A stretch of 62,513 bases of DNA from Planctomycetota bacterium (GTDB lineage Bacteria; Planctomycetota; Planctomycetia; Pirellulales; Lacipirellulaceae), in contig JAADGV010000081.1 in assembly GCA_013152205.1 (NCBI GenBank), positions 1 through 62,513 of the forward strand, given 5' to 3'. Positions within the stretch are counted from its first letter, which is position 1, and each line of letters opens with the position of its first letter. The translations under genes and the position numbers were made by a program. Shown here piece after piece: positions 36,558 to 45,707 of the stretch. The notes under the pieces were generated by a model. It made no database searches, was not told the DNA's origin, and saw only the letters and a program-made list of their open reading frames with translations.

Positions 36558-37184
36558 CTATATGGTCTCGCTGTCTTTGGGTGGGGCTTCTTCGGCCAGG
36601 CATTCTTTCAGCAGCAGTGCGAGTTTCTTCGATTGACTTCGGCTCGACGCATCGTACATGCCACGCACTTTGCCAAATTTATCTATCACCACGGCATGCT
36701 CGTTATGGCCTTTCCAATTGATCGGGAGGCTAAAAACATCTTTGCCAACTCGCTTGATGTAGCCAAGATCGCCTCGGCAAAATAGCCAACGCTCGGGATC
36801 GGCCTGGAACCCCTTGGCATACTCGCTTAGCACCGACAACGTGTCGGTATCGGGGTCGACCGTGATGCTTACCCAGGTAACGTCCTGCAACTCTTCCAGG
36901 CTGTTGAGATACTTGATGTTTGCATTCAATCGGGGGCAAGTTCCAGGACAAGAGGCGAAGAAAAACGAAGTCACCCAAACTTTCCCCAGCATATCACGAG
37001 AACGAAACTGTTTGCCGCTCCGCTCGGTCAACTCAAACTCTTTGAGAGGCGGGCCCGCGGTTTGAATACCTCCCTCAGCCCGCGACGCCTCGAACTGCTG
37101 TACCCGCCACCAGGTCCAGCCACCGTAGCTTGCCGCGATAATCACCATCAACGAGAGCCAATAAGGAAGAGCCGATTTGTTCAT
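36558..37184 (-). CDS. sco1: SCO1/SenC copper chaperone for oxidase CuA
   Basis: A thioredoxin-fold protein of 208 residues. The N-terminal membrane anchor is about 8-26. The copper-binding CxxxC is CPGTC (C79, C83), and the distal ligand is most likely H163 in GHNEHAVVID. SCO1 delivers copper to the CuA site of oxidase subunit II, whose gene lies in the same operon. ATG 37184 overlaps the ABC permease stop as ATGA, so translation is coupled. Longer in-frame readings upstream are frame shadows of the permease. Confidence 0.93.
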   Translation of the reverse strand: MNKSALPYWLSLMVIIAASYGGWTWWRVQQFEASRAEGGIQTAGPPLKEFELTERSGKQFRSRDMLGKVWVTSFFFASCPGTCPRLNANIKYLNSLEELQDVTWVSITVDPDTDTLSVLSEYAKGFQADPERWLFCRGDLGYIKRVGKDVFSLPINWKGHNEHAVVIDKFGKVRGMYDASSRSQSKKLALLLKECLAEEAPPKDSETI

Positions 37185-37972
37185 AAAAGATCTCCCGTCG
37201 TGCGAGTCTCGGCTATTTTCCAAGAAAGCACTAGCATCACTGCGGCAAACCCGAAGGTTACGAGCCAACAAATGGGTAACGATGGTAGGGCATCGGTTGC
37301 TACGATCGAATCTTTGAATTGTAAATAATGTCGCAACCCGGCAACCCCATAGGTGAGTGGATTGAACCGAGATAAGACCGTCAACCAGCTTCCAGCGTCG
37401 TCGGGGAACAACGAGCCGGACAACAGCCACATGGGGAGCAAAAACACGCTCATGATCGCGTGAAACCCCTGCGTCGAATTCATTCGCCAAGCGATCAAGA
37501 ACCCGAGCGACGTCAGAGCAATTGCCATAACCGCCATCAGCCCGATCGCCATCAACACCGCAAGTATCGAACTCGTAATCCCCAACGTCAACCAGCCTAA
37601 GGCAAGGAACAGCAATGCCTGCAACATCGCGATGGATGCTCCGCCAAGAATTTTGCCTAGCACCATCGCCCAACGCGGAGCGGGTGCTACCAACACCGAC
37701 TGCAAAAAACCTTCTCGACGATCTTCGATGATCGAAATTGTGGCAAAGATGGCGGTAAACAACAGAATCATTGCCAACGTACCAGGGAAAAAGAATGCGT
37801 GCCCCAAATCGTTTCCGCGCAAACCAGCACTAAACAACAACCAAAACATGATCGGCTGAACCAAGGCACCGATCACCCGATTTCGCTGTCGAAAAAATCG
37901 CACCAGCTCGCGCTGCGCCAGCGTTGCAACGACCGGCCCTGCGGGAACACTTGCAGCTAAGGAATTCGCCAT
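37181..37972 (-). CDS. ABC-2-type transporter permease
   Basis: A protein of 263 residues with six predicted membrane helices and the ABC-2 signature region (FFPGTLAMILLFTAIFATISIIEDRREGFLQSVLVAPAPR, then the MNSTQGFHAIMSVFLLPMWLLSGSLFP block). It pairs with the ATPase encoded just upstream. ATPase-permease pairs of this kind often neighbour sco genes in oxidase clusters; the cargo is unknown, but a copper- or haem-related factor is plausible. ATG 37972 is the start. A MITE-like element separates it from the ATPase gene. Confidence 0.9.
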   Translation of the reverse strand: MANSLAASVPAGPVVATLAQRELVRFFRQRNRVIGALVQPIMFWLLFSAGLRGNDLGHAFFFPGTLAMILLFTAIFATISIIEDRREGFLQSVLVAPAPRWAMVLGKILGGASIAMLQALLFLALGWLTLGITSSILAVLMAIGLMAVMAIALTSLGFLIAWRMNSTQGFHAIMSVFLLPMWLLSGSLFPDDAGSWLTVLSRFNPLTYGVAGLRHYLQFKDSIVATDALPSLPICWLVTFGFAAVMLVLSWKIAETRTTGDLL

Positions 37973-37995
37973 GGTGTATCACCTATAAAATCACT

Positions 37996-38187
37996 CAGTA
38001 GTTCCAAGTTCGCTGTTTTTCTCGAAAAACTCTGGTCTTTGCAAGTGGAAGCTAAGCGATTAGCGATTAGCTTTGGTAGGCTACGTTTTCTCGGACAAAA
38101 AGCTAATTGCTAATAGCTAACTGCTCCTAACGTCACTATCTCAAAACACTTTAATCACCGAGCTAAACGCCGAACTTGGAACTACTG
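37996..38187. mobile_element. MITE-like element with 17-bp terminal inverted repeats
   Basis: CAGTAGTTCCAAGTTCG at 37996-38012 and its exact complement at 38171-38187 bound a 192-base AT-rich stretch between the ABC permease and ATPase. Similarity weakly continues inward (GTTTTTCTCG versus GTTTAGCTCG). The interior has its own inverted words (AGCTAAGCGATTAGC and GCTAATAGCTAACT) and no gene. The same end sequence recurs at 62429-62450 with one difference. The right end overlaps the last bases before the ATPase stop codon. Confidence 0.6.
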
Positions 38188-39150
38188 TCATTCTTCACTT
38201 AAATACCGATGTCCGGTTCGATCGATAAACACATCTTCGAGAGTCGGTTTGCCCAGCGTCACTGTTTGGATTTTGTCTGGAAACGCTTCCACCAGTCGGC
38301 TAATCCACTGATGCCCGTCGGGTTGCTCAAGCCGCACGGTGCCATCTAAGACGGTTGCCTCGCAGTCGAACTTAGCGTGAATTGCCTCGGCCAACTGTCT
38401 GGGCTGCTCGGTTCGGATGTTGATCGAGTCGCCCCCCACCGAGGCTTGCAGAGCAACGGGCGTATCGAGGGCTGCTAATTTGCCTTGATGCATGATCGCG
38501 ATCCGATCTGCACGCTCGGCCTCTTCTAGCAAATGGGTTGTCAAAACGATGGTCACGCCATCCTTTTCTCGCACCTGTTGAAGATATTTCCATAGGTCGG
38601 CCCGCGCTCCTGGATCGAGTCCGGTGCTCGGCTCATCGAGCAACAACAACCGCGGACGATGCAACATCCCTTTGGCCAGTTCCACACGGCGTCGCATGCC
38701 TCCCGACAATGTATCTACACGATCGTTTGCTCGCTCAGCCACACCTAGGGCCGTTAACATCTGTTTTTTTCGCTCGGCTAGTTCTTGGCGAGACATGCCG
38801 TAGAGTCGGCCCTGATGGTGCAAGTTCTCGGCCACCGACAACTGTGCATCGAGACTCGGAGCCTGAAACACGACACCCAGCTTGCTGCGTATCGCGGTGG
38901 TCTCTGTCGACATCGAATGGCCCAAGATCGAGACCTCTCCTGCCTGGAGTGGAATCAACGTCGACAGCACCCGAAACAAGGTCGTCTTGCCGCTGCCATT
39001 GGGCCCTAGGAAGACGAATATCTCTCCAGCCTTTATTTCCAACGATAAATCGTCGACCGCGATGCGCTCGCCGTAGCGATGCGAAACGTTGGAAACGGCG
39101 ATGGCGGAGTCGGCAGGCATGGACTGTTTGGGTGGGAATTTCGGCGTCAT
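38188..39150 (-). CDS. ABC transporter ATP-binding protein
   Basis: A protein of 320 residues. Walker A is GPNGSGKTT, the signature is LSGGMRRRVELAKGM, Walker B is LLLLDEPSTGLDP and the switch histidine is in LTTHLLEEAERAD. The C-terminal 90 residues form the extension usual in exporters of the DrrA/CcmA/Nat type. ATG 39150 is used; Met at 39120 is equally possible because neither has a good ribosome-binding site. It powers the permease at 37181-37972. Confidence 0.93.
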   Translation of the reverse strand: MTPKFPPKQSMPADSAIAVSNVSHRYGERIAVDDLSLEIKAGEIFVFLGPNGSGKTTLFRVLSTLIPLQAGEVSILGHSMSTETTAIRSKLGVVFQAPSLDAQLSVAENLHHQGRLYGMSRQELAERKKQMLTALGVAERANDRVDTLSGGMRRRVELAKGMLHRPRLLLLDEPSTGLDPGARADLWKYLQQVREKDGVTIVLTTHLLEEAERADRIAIMHQGKLAALDTPVALQASVGGDSINIRTEQPRQLAEAIHAKFDCEATVLDGTVRLEQPDGHQWISRLVEAFPDKIQTVTLGKPTLEDVFIDRTGHRYLSEE

Positions 39151-39278
39151 GCCATCGGGGTAACATGCTCACTCAACGCGGGATGGCTAATACTATAAAT
39201 CCGGTCAAAAAGAAGAATAACCACGGAGACACGGGAGGCTCAGTGTGGTCTGTAACAGCAACCAAAAAGGCATTTCTC

Positions 39279-39346
39279 GTAGGGTCCGCTGTGCGGACCG
39301 ACATTCATTGGTAACCCCTACAAATGGTCCGCATAGCGGACCCTAC
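39279..39346. repeat. inverted GTAGGGTCCGC repeat between subunit IV and the ABC genes
   Basis: Arms 39279-39299 and 39326-39346 match at 20 of 21 positions inverted (GTAGGGTCCGCTGTGCGGAC on the left), around a 26-base loop. Each arm also holds a small internal stem (GTCCGC...GCGGAC). A CACGGAG-type fragment (39218-39241) and an AGCCCGACGCGCTAG half-palindrome (39368-39382) flank it, so the 254-base gap 39151-39404 is a cluster of three repeat families. It may end transcription of the oxidase structural genes. Confidence 0.75.
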
Positions 39347-39404
39347 TTGGCTGGAACGAGCAACACCAGCCCGACGCGCTAGTATCGGTTTTGGAAACAA
39401 AAGC

Positions 39405-39854
39405 CTAATGCTCGGCCTTGTCACTTGGGGAGTGTGCTTTGTCGTCATGCCCATCGGTATCATGGGCAGTATCCTCGTCGGCGGGCACTTCTGCTGCGTA
39501 AATCATTCTTTCGTAGGAGGCGTGCTGCATTCTCAAGCCAATGTCGGGCACCAATACGGCCATCAGGAAAATTGCCATCAGGCTGGCCGGCACCGTCAAC
39601 ATCCACTTCCAGTTGGCTTCCCACTTTAAGTGCATGAAAAACGTGATTACCAACAGTGCCTTGATGCACGAAACGGCCAACATAAAGGCCCGACTGAAAC
39701 CAACCGGAACCGTATTGCGCCAAAAATCGAAGTAGGTCAGAAACGATAGCGAGGTAAGACAACACAGCGCTATGAACACGCTTACATAGAGGCTTGTGCT
39801 GCCATGACCTTCATGGTCGTCGTGCTGCAACGATTTTTCGTCTTGTATACTCAT
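39405..39854 (-). CDS. cytochrome c oxidase subunit IV (caa3-type, small subunit)
   Basis: A protein of 149 residues. Three helices are visible: VSVFIALCCLTSLSFLTYF, AFMLAVSCIKALLVITFFMHL and WKWMLTVPASLMAIFLMAVLV. The CIKALLVITFFMHL segment is typical of small subunit IV of bacterial oxidases. The N- and C-termini are rich in His, Asp and Glu (HDDHEGHG; HDTDGHDDKAH), which could bind metal. It stabilises the oxidase core. It follows subunit III by 59 bases. Confidence 0.9.
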   Translation of the reverse strand: MSIQDEKSLQHDDHEGHGSTSLYVSVFIALCCLTSLSFLTYFDFWRNTVPVGFSRAFMLAVSCIKALLVITFFMHLKWEANWKWMLTVPASLMAIFLMAVLVPDIGLRMQHASYERMIYAAEVPADEDTAHDTDGHDDKAHSPSDKAEH

Positions 39855-39913
39855 CGTTTGATCGTCCGCCGTGCGAACGCCTCAGTTGTTACAACCAATG
39901 TTTCAGCAAAAAT

Positions 39914-40912
39914 TTAGAACAAGTACAGCAGCGGAAACAGGAAAATCCAAACCAAGTCGACAAAGTGCCAGTAGAGGCCAATGTTTTCTATCAGTCCCGC
40001 CTTTGCAGGCCCTAGGGTCATCTTCAGCAGGATGGCAAATGCAATCAGTCCAACAATCACATGGAGGGCATGAAACCCCGTCAGTAAAAAGTAGGTGCTT
40101 ACCCACATGTTGCCGCCTGGAATCATAATCGGCAATCTGAGCCACGGGTGTTGATCGTTCAAACCCACCGGGTGCGCGGAACTCGCCGAATCGCCTGCGG
40201 TGCTTGCCAAAGTGAAGGTAGGCCCTGCCGCGGCTGCGTGGTTTGCACCCGCTCGATGGTCGTGGATACTCGCCCGTGGGTAAATTTTATCCGAGAGCAT
40301 AAACAGCAACTTTCGGCCTTCGGGCGAATCGGGTTTTTTGCGAATCGCCTTCTCCGCTGGCTCTACCCAATCAAGAGAAATTTTGTCGATCAGCGCTATG
40401 CGTTCTTCTTCTGCCTCGGTGCGTTCTGTCTTTTCGAGCAAAGACTTTTTCAAATCCAACAGCCGCATTCGCACGGCCTGGGCGTAGTACACGTCCGGTT
40501 TTTCGTAGATCTGACTATGTGGCGATTGCGGATACAAGCCGTGAGAAAACTTAGCCCGGTACTCAAACATCTTGATGCCAAGGAACACCGTACCTAGCAC
40601 CAGCGTCAGCAACATCCAACCTTTGGCCGAGGACGGATTGTTCTTCTTCGCAGCTTCTAAGGCCAGTACGACGGTTACGCTAGAGCAAATCAATACAAAG
40701 GTGTTGACGGCACCCCAGATTTCGGCCAAATGCACGTCGTGAGTGCTCGGCCAACTCAACGCACCAAATCGCAGCACGATGTACGTGCCAATCAGGGCGG
40801 CAAAGAACATGATTTCGGTCGACAGGAATAGCCACATAAACGTCTTGCCATTCGAAATTGGCAGCGCGGGCTGGTAGTCGAACATCGGGGAATGATTATT
40901 GGAATCGCTCAT
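39914..40912 (-). CDS. coxC: cytochrome c oxidase subunit III with large hydrophilic insertion
   Basis: A protein of 332 residues. Family motifs are [15 protein letters not shown] (31-45), the [21 protein letters not shown] helix (98-118), [17 protein letters not shown] (272-288) and the terminal [18 protein letters not shown]. Between helix 3 (ending about 118) and the next (about 265) lies some 140 residues of charged sequence (about 125-262), including a helical stretch of Lys/Glu/Arg and an Ala/His-rich part. Ordinary subunit III has only a short loop here. ATG 40912 is the start. It follows ctaB by 54 bases. Confidence 0.93.
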   Translation of the reverse strand: MSDSNNHSPMFDYQPALPISNGKTFMWLFLSTEIMFFAALIGTYIVLRFGALSWPSTHDVHLAEIWGAVNTFVLICSSVTVVLALEAAKKNNPSSAKGWMLLTLVLGTVFLGIKMFEYRAKFSHGLYPQSPHSQIYEKPDVYYAQAVRMRLLDLKKSLLEKTERTEAEEERIALIDKISLDWVEPAEKAIRKKPDSPEGRKLLFMLSDKIYPRASIHDHRAGANHAAAAGPTFTLASTAGDSASSAHPVGLNDQHPWLRLPIMIPGGNMWVSTYFLLTGFHALHVIVGLIAFAILLKMTLGPAKAGLIENIGLYWHFVDLVWIFLFPLLYLF

Positions 40913-40966
40913 GATTTTCTATTTCTTAATTTGCTTCTATTTTTGGCAATGTCACTTTTGGCAATA

Positions 40967-41872
40967 TCACAGCGTGACCATCAGTAACATAGCCATCCAG
41001 GCGGGCAAATAAATCAATGTCCCTCGCAGTAATAACCGCGCGGAGGTCTCGTCGCGATGTAGTGCAAAACGTACTGCCAACGCATACTGGACCGTACCAA
41101 GACAAAAAGTCCAAACTAAAAAAACCAACGGGCTGCCCCCAGTGGGCAAGATCGTGGGAATCAAACTTACGGGGATAAGTACCAAGGCTCCGACCACTGC
41201 CATGCTGCCGCATCGTATTCCCGAAGGATCGACCACCGAGAGCATCTGATGTCCGCCTGCCGCATAGTCGCGACGGTACAGCCAGGCAATCGCCATGAAA
41301 TGAGGGAACTGCCAAAGGAACAGCACCCCGGCCAAAGCATAAGCAGCCAGATCGAGCGTAGCACCGGTTGCGGTCCAGCCCATTAGCACAGGTATCGCCC
41401 CTGCAACGGCGCCGATGGTGGTATTTAGCGGAGTGCGTTTTTTGAGTGGTGTGTAAACCAATACATAAAGTACCCAACTAGCCGTGCCTAAGGCTGCAGT
41501 CAACAAATTTACTTTCCAGACCAGCCAAACCAATCCGAGTAGTACCATCGCCGCCGACAGCAGCAGGGCTTCCGCACTGCTCACTCGACCAGCCGGCAAG
41601 GGTCGATCCGCCGTTCGCTGCATCCGGGCATCGCTATCTCGCTCCCACCATCCGTTGGCGATACTAGCACTTGCCGCGACCAACGCCGTTGCAAACAGTG
41701 CATGCATCACCGTCGCGGCGTCGAGCCCTCGCGGCATCGCCAAACAAGCGGCCACCCCGGCAACGAGTAGTTCCAACACCACAATTCGCGGCTTGGTCAT
41801 CTCGACATAATCGGCAAGTCGCGCCCACACGGCAGAGCCAGTTCGCTCGGCAGTCAAAACAGAGGTACTCAT
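40967..41872 (-). CDS. ctaB: protohaem IX farnesyltransferase (haem O synthase)
   Basis: A protein of 301 residues of the UbiA superfamily. The substrate-binding motif reads NGWWERDSDARMQRTADRPLP, and a second aspartate-rich region sits at YRRDYAAGGHQML. It adds a farnesyl group to haem B to make haem O, the precursor of haem A for the oxidase encoded alongside. ATG 41872 overlaps the ctaA stop as ATGA, so I reject a longer in-frame reading upstream. About nine hydrophobic helices are present. Confidence 0.95.
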   Translation of the reverse strand: MSTSVLTAERTGSAVWARLADYVEMTKPRIVVLELLVAGVAACLAMPRGLDAATVMHALFATALVAASASIANGWWERDSDARMQRTADRPLPAGRVSSAEALLLSAAMVLLGLVWLVWKVNLLTAALGTASWVLYVLVYTPLKKRTPLNTTIGAVAGAIPVLMGWTATGATLDLAAYALAGVLFLWQFPHFMAIAWLYRRDYAAGGHQMLSVVDPSGIRCGSMAVVGALVLIPVSLIPTILPTGGSPLVFLVWTFCLGTVQYALAVRFALHRDETSARLLLRGTLIYLPAWMAMLLMVTL

Positions 41873-42879
41873 CGGGCCACCTCCGTCATCAGAGAAGGCG
41901 ACACCGACAAGAAAACGACTCCTAGGCCCAACTGTCTTGCAAATCGCAAGGCTATCACCAGAGTCGCAACAAATATCAGCGAACCAACAGCGACATGGCT
42001 GGTGATAATAGTCGCCTGTAGGAAGTCTGCTTCGCGGTTTACAAAGGCCATTTCGCCAAACATGGTCGTCGCCCAATTTGGCAGGCCGTATTTTACTAAC
42101 CAAGTGCCAAGGCCAAGAGACAACTGAACGGCAACCAATGCCACCAGACCGATGCCGGCAGCCACTTGCAATCGGTTGCGGAAACACCGCCAAGCCAACA
42201 GCAACACATGCCCCACGATCAGTAGAGCTAGTAGAACGTGTAGGTAAACAGCCGATTGGAACAACGCACCAGCCGTCTCGCTCAGCATGTATGGGCTATG
42301 GCGAACCACTGCCCCAACCACCAACTGAGCGTATGCCATTGCTACGCAAAGAATTGATAAACGCAACACTTTGCGTCTGCTGTCGGTTTCGACTTCGACC
42401 GAAACGCTTTGCCACCAACGCGAGGTAAACACGACCATCGCCGCACACAAAGCAAAAAACAGGGGGCCGGTGCAGCCGTGGATTAAGGCCAGCGTGCGTT
42501 GATCTAGTACCACTCGCATACCACCTATAACGCCTTGCAAAATCACCCCGGCCAAAATCACTAAGCTAAACTTTCGCACCCAACTTCTTGGCTCGGTACG
42601 CCATGTTACCAGCACAAGTGCGATCGAAAGCAAACCGGCAGTCATCCCCAACAGGCGATGCCCATGCTCAACAAATTTATCACCCGCCGAGCTGAACCAC
42701 GGGTAGAAGGGCATCAAATAGCCATCGGAGGTTAGCCAATCGCGAAACGCCATCCCCGCATCGGTGGTTGTCACCAATCCGCCCACCCAAATCAATGGGA
42801 ACGTTGCGCACGCTAACAACCAGGCACAACGGTGCGCCCATTTGCTGCGATTTTCGGCAATGGTCGGTTCAGTGTTCAT
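41869..42879 (-). CDS. ctaA: haem A synthase (CtaA/Cox15)
   Basis: A protein of 336 residues with eight hydrophobic helices. Conserved histidines appear in VEHGHRLLGM, LALIHGCTGPLFF, YLHVLLALLIVGH and IITSHVAVGSL, the haem ligands of the family. The WVGGLVTTTDAGMA segment near the N-terminus is also typical. It oxidises haem O to haem A. It lies 31 bases after subunit I and overlaps ctaB, matching the ctaA-ctaB pairing of many oxidase clusters. Confidence 0.94.
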   Translation of the reverse strand: MNTEPTIAENRSKWAHRCAWLLACATFPLIWVGGLVTTTDAGMAFRDWLTSDGYLMPFYPWFSSAGDKFVEHGHRLLGMTAGLLSIALVLVTWRTEPRSWVRKFSLVILAGVILQGVIGGMRVVLDQRTLALIHGCTGPLFFALCAAMVVFTSRWWQSVSVEVETDSRRKVLRLSILCVAMAYAQLVVGAVVRHSPYMLSETAGALFQSAVYLHVLLALLIVGHVLLLAWRCFRNRLQVAAGIGLVALVAVQLSLGLGTWLVKYGLPNWATTMFGEMAFVNREADFLQATIITSHVAVGSLIFVATLVIALRFARQLGLGVVFLSVSPSLMTEVAR

Positions 42880-42910
42880 GGGCTTTTAAAAATCGGTGAC
42901 TTCAACCGTA

Positions 42911-44683
42911 TTACACGCTTGATTCTTCTGCTTTTTCGGGTGGTGGTTGCGTTTGTGGGTAGTAGTCTTCTTCTACTTCTGGCGAACTGTACTCGTAGGG
43001 TCCGCGATAAATGATCGGTTGGAAATCGAAGTTGCCATGCCCTGGCGGGCTTGGAGCTTGCCATTCTAGTCCATTCGATCGCCAAGGATTTCGGCCAGCC
43101 TTTGGGCCAAAAAACATGCTGCCGAAGAAGTTAATCACAAAGATGATTTGAATGCCAACTAACAGGAATGCACAAACACTCATAAATTGGTTGAGTGGCA
43201 ACAAGTTCTGGAATGTTTCGTACTGATAGGGGTCTGCTAGTCGTCGTGGGAAACCCTGCATCCCCAGAATATGCATCGGATAGAACACACAGTTCAGCAA
43301 GATGAAGGTAAGGAAAAAATGCACTTTCCCCCACGAGTCGTTCATCATCCGTCCAAACATTTTGGGATACCAAAAGTAGATGGCGCCAAAGACGGCCATC
43401 GCGGTTCCAGAAAACAGAACGTAGTGGAAATGTGCCACGATGAAGTAGGTATCGTGGATAAAAATGTCGGTCGGCGTAGCAGCCATGAAGATGCCGCTCA
43501 AACCGCCGATGATAAACATCGACACGAATGAAATGGCAAACAACATCGGCGTGGTGTATTCAATTTTTCCACCCCAAAGCGTCCCCAGCCAGTTGAAGGT
43601 CTTAATCGCACTCGGCAAGGCAATCATCATCGTCGCAACCATAAACGACATGCCCAGCATGGGGTTCATGCCCGAAACAAACATGTGGTGACCCCAGACA
43701 ATGAAGCCTAGGCCGGCAATGCCTGAAATCGAATACACCATCGGCTTGTAACCGAACAATGGTTTGCGTGCAAAGCAGCTTAAAATGTCGGACACCATTC
43801 CCATCGCAGGCAGGATCATGATGTACACCGCCGGATGGCTATAGAACCAGAACAGATGCTGCCACAACAGCGGCTGACCACCGCCAGAAGCCATCGCCAT
43901 GTTATTCGCAGTCGCCCCGTCCGATAGAAAGAAGCCTGTGCCGAGCAGTCGGTCGGCAACTTGCATAAAACCGGCGGCAGTTAGCACTGGCAGTGCGAAG
44001 GCCTGTAGAATCGCGGTGATAAACATTGCCCAAATCGTCATCGGCAATCGGAACATCGTCATTCCGGGAGCGCGCATTTGGATGATGGTCGTCATGTAGT
44101 TGATCGATCCCATCATGGACGAGATCCCGACAAACGTCACGCCCAATAGCCATAACGTCTGTCCCTGACTCGCAAACACCGAAAGCGGAGGATAGGCGGT
44201 CCAGCCGCCCTGGGCAGCACCTCCTTCGACAAAAAAGCTTCCGCCGATCAGCAAAAACGCTGGCCACATGAACCAGTAACTCAGCATGTTCAAAGTTGGC
44301 ACAGCCATATCGTCTGCGCCAATCATCAAGGGGATCAAAAAGTTTCCAAAGGCACCTGCCAAAACGGGAATGATCACAAAAAAGATCATCACCGTGGCGT
44401 GCATGGTGACAAGCATGGTGTAGTTTTCTGGAGCGATCTGGCCACCTTCAGCAGCGCCCACCAAATTCCCCAAAATGGGCATCGGTGCCCAGGGATAAGC
44501 CAATTGCCAGCGAATTCCTAGCGCCAACATTCCGCCTATAAAAAACCAGATCAGCGTGCTGAACAGAAATTGCAGACCGATAACCTTGTGGTCTAACGAA
44601 AAGACGTAGGTCCGCAAAAAGCCGCTGGCGTGCGCGTGCTCTGCATGGTCATCCGAATGGGCGTCAACTGTAACCGTACTCAT
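42911..44683 (-). CDS. coxA: cytochrome c oxidase subunit I, type A2 haem-copper oxidase
   Basis: A protein of 590 residues with about 12 membrane helices. Ligands: H95 for low-spin haem, H283 and Y287 (crosslink), H332 and H333 for CuB, H418 and H420 for the two haems. The segment FWFYSHPAVY has Tyr-Ser (281-282) where type A1 enzymes have the GHPE glutamate, marking a type A2 enzyme as in Rhodothermus caa3. The subunit reduces oxygen to water and pumps protons. ATG 44683 has GAGAG upstream. The His-rich N-terminus and proline-rich C-terminus (about 560-590) extend beyond the core. Confidence 0.97.
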   Translation of the reverse strand: MSTVTVDAHSDDHAEHAHASGFLRTYVFSLDHKVIGLQFLFSTLIWFFIGGMLALGIRWQLAYPWAPMPILGNLVGAAEGGQIAPENYTMLVTMHATVMIFFVIIPVLAGAFGNFLIPLMIGADDMAVPTLNMLSYWFMWPAFLLIGGSFFVEGGAAQGGWTAYPPLSVFASQGQTLWLLGVTFVGISSMMGSINYMTTIIQMRAPGMTMFRLPMTIWAMFITAILQAFALPVLTAAGFMQVADRLLGTGFFLSDGATANNMAMASGGGQPLLWQHLFWFYSHPAVYIMILPAMGMVSDILSCFARKPLFGYKPMVYSISGIAGLGFIVWGHHMFVSGMNPMLGMSFMVATMMIALPSAIKTFNWLGTLWGGKIEYTTPMLFAISFVSMFIIGGLSGIFMAATPTDIFIHDTYFIVAHFHYVLFSGTAMAVFGAIYFWYPKMFGRMMNDSWGKVHFFLTFILLNCVFYPMHILGMQGFPRRLADPYQYETFQNLLPLNQFMSVCAFLLVGIQIIFVINFFGSMFFGPKAGRNPWRSNGLEWQAPSPPGHGNFDFQPIIYRGPYEYSSPEVEEDYYPQTQPPPEKAEESSV

Positions 44684-44846
44684 GGTTCTCTCGCTTTTAC
44701 AAACGATGAGTATTGCCACTCACCATCGATTCTCTTTCGACTCGTGCAAGATGCACAACATGCGGTCGCGACTTGCCGTTTGGCCAACGGTTTCCTGGGA
44801 AATCACGATCACGCATTTTGGAAAGTTATTCTATTACTCGTCTTCG

Positions 44847-45617
44847 TCATCCTCTGCGATGGCGACTCGCATGGTATTCTTTATCTTGCCGCATTTCTTC
44901 GAGCTTTGCCTCGAATTCATCGCGATCAACAAAATAAACACGGCCCTTCATTTTGTAATGGCCCCAGCCGCACAGCTCGGCACAGACGATGTCGAACTCG
45001 CCCTTCTCTGTCGCTTTGAACCACATAATCTGTTCCATGCCCGGCACAACGTCTTGCTTGATCCGCAAGTTTGGCAAAAAGAAACTATGCAGCACATCGG
45101 CGCTGGTAATCCTTAGCACCACGGTCTCGTCGTAGGGCAAGTAGAGTTTGCCATCAGTCCGAACGATATCGTCTTCGGTATACAGTTCGTTATCAGGCCC
45201 CGGGTAGCGGAAGTCCCAATTAAACTGCCGACCGGTCACTTCGACGATAGGCTTGAGATCGGGCGGACGCATTTTAATGTCAGCCCATGCTTCCATTTGA
45301 TAGATCGCAATGAACAGCAGCGTTACCGCGGGCAAAATAGTCCACACGATCTCCAGCGCATGGCTCCCGTGCGAAAAACTGACCGGTTCTTTACTCGTTT
45401 CGCCATTGTACTTCCAAGAGCAGTAGATCAGCACAAACTGCGTGGCGATAAAAACGGCTCCTGTCAGGTACAGGATAAACATGAACAGGTTGTCAATCGT
45501 CTGCCCGTGCTCCGAAACATCTTTCGGTAGCCAAATATTGAAGTACGGGGCAACCATAAAAGTAGCCACGCCGCCAATCGGCACGAGCAGGAACAGAAAA
45601 GTCCAAAAATGTTTCAC
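44847..45617 (-). CDS. coxB: cytochrome c oxidase subunit II (CuA domain)
   Basis: A protein of 256 residues. Two membrane helices (about 10-30 and 45-70 of the N-terminal part, with a further segment near 90-108) precede the CuA domain. CuA ligands are H177 (DVLHSFF), C212, C216, H220 and M223 (CAELCGWGHYKM). There is no cytochrome c domain after CuA, unlike fused caa3 subunit II. I choose GTG 45617 (VKHFWTF) because GGAGG lies 6 bases upstream; TTG 45635 is a poor alternative. It receives electrons and passes them to subunit I. A 163-base gap separates it from coxA. Confidence 0.95.
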   Translation of the reverse strand: MKHFWTFLFLLVPIGGVATFMVAPYFNIWLPKDVSEHGQTIDNLFMFILYLTGAVFIATQFVLIYCSWKYNGETSKEPVSFSHGSHALEIVWTILPAVTLLFIAIYQMEAWADIKMRPPDLKPIVEVTGRQFNWDFRYPGPDNELYTEDDIVRTDGKLYLPYDETVVLRITSADVLHSFFLPNLRIKQDVVPGMEQIMWFKATEKGEFDIVCAELCGWGHYKMKGRVYFVDRDEFEAKLEEMRQDKEYHASRHRRG

Positions 45618-45707
45618 AACAGTCCTCCACGCCAACTAAGTGCGCAGGAATCAGGCGATTTTTAGTTACGAACTCTTAGCCAAGCGACAACGAAACCAGT
45701 CTCTTGG

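Noticed and set aside
36558..37673. A longer 371-residue reading of the SCO1 frame
   Set aside because: The first 163 residues overlap the ABC permease in another frame; SCO1 sequence begins at 37184 with an ATGA overlap.
40926..41477. A 183-residue minus-strand frame over ctaB
   Set aside because: It is a frame shadow of ctaB with no family match.
40967..42193. A longer 408-residue reading of ctaB
   Set aside because: The extra N-terminus overlaps ctaA in another frame; the ATGA overlap at 41872 marks the real start.
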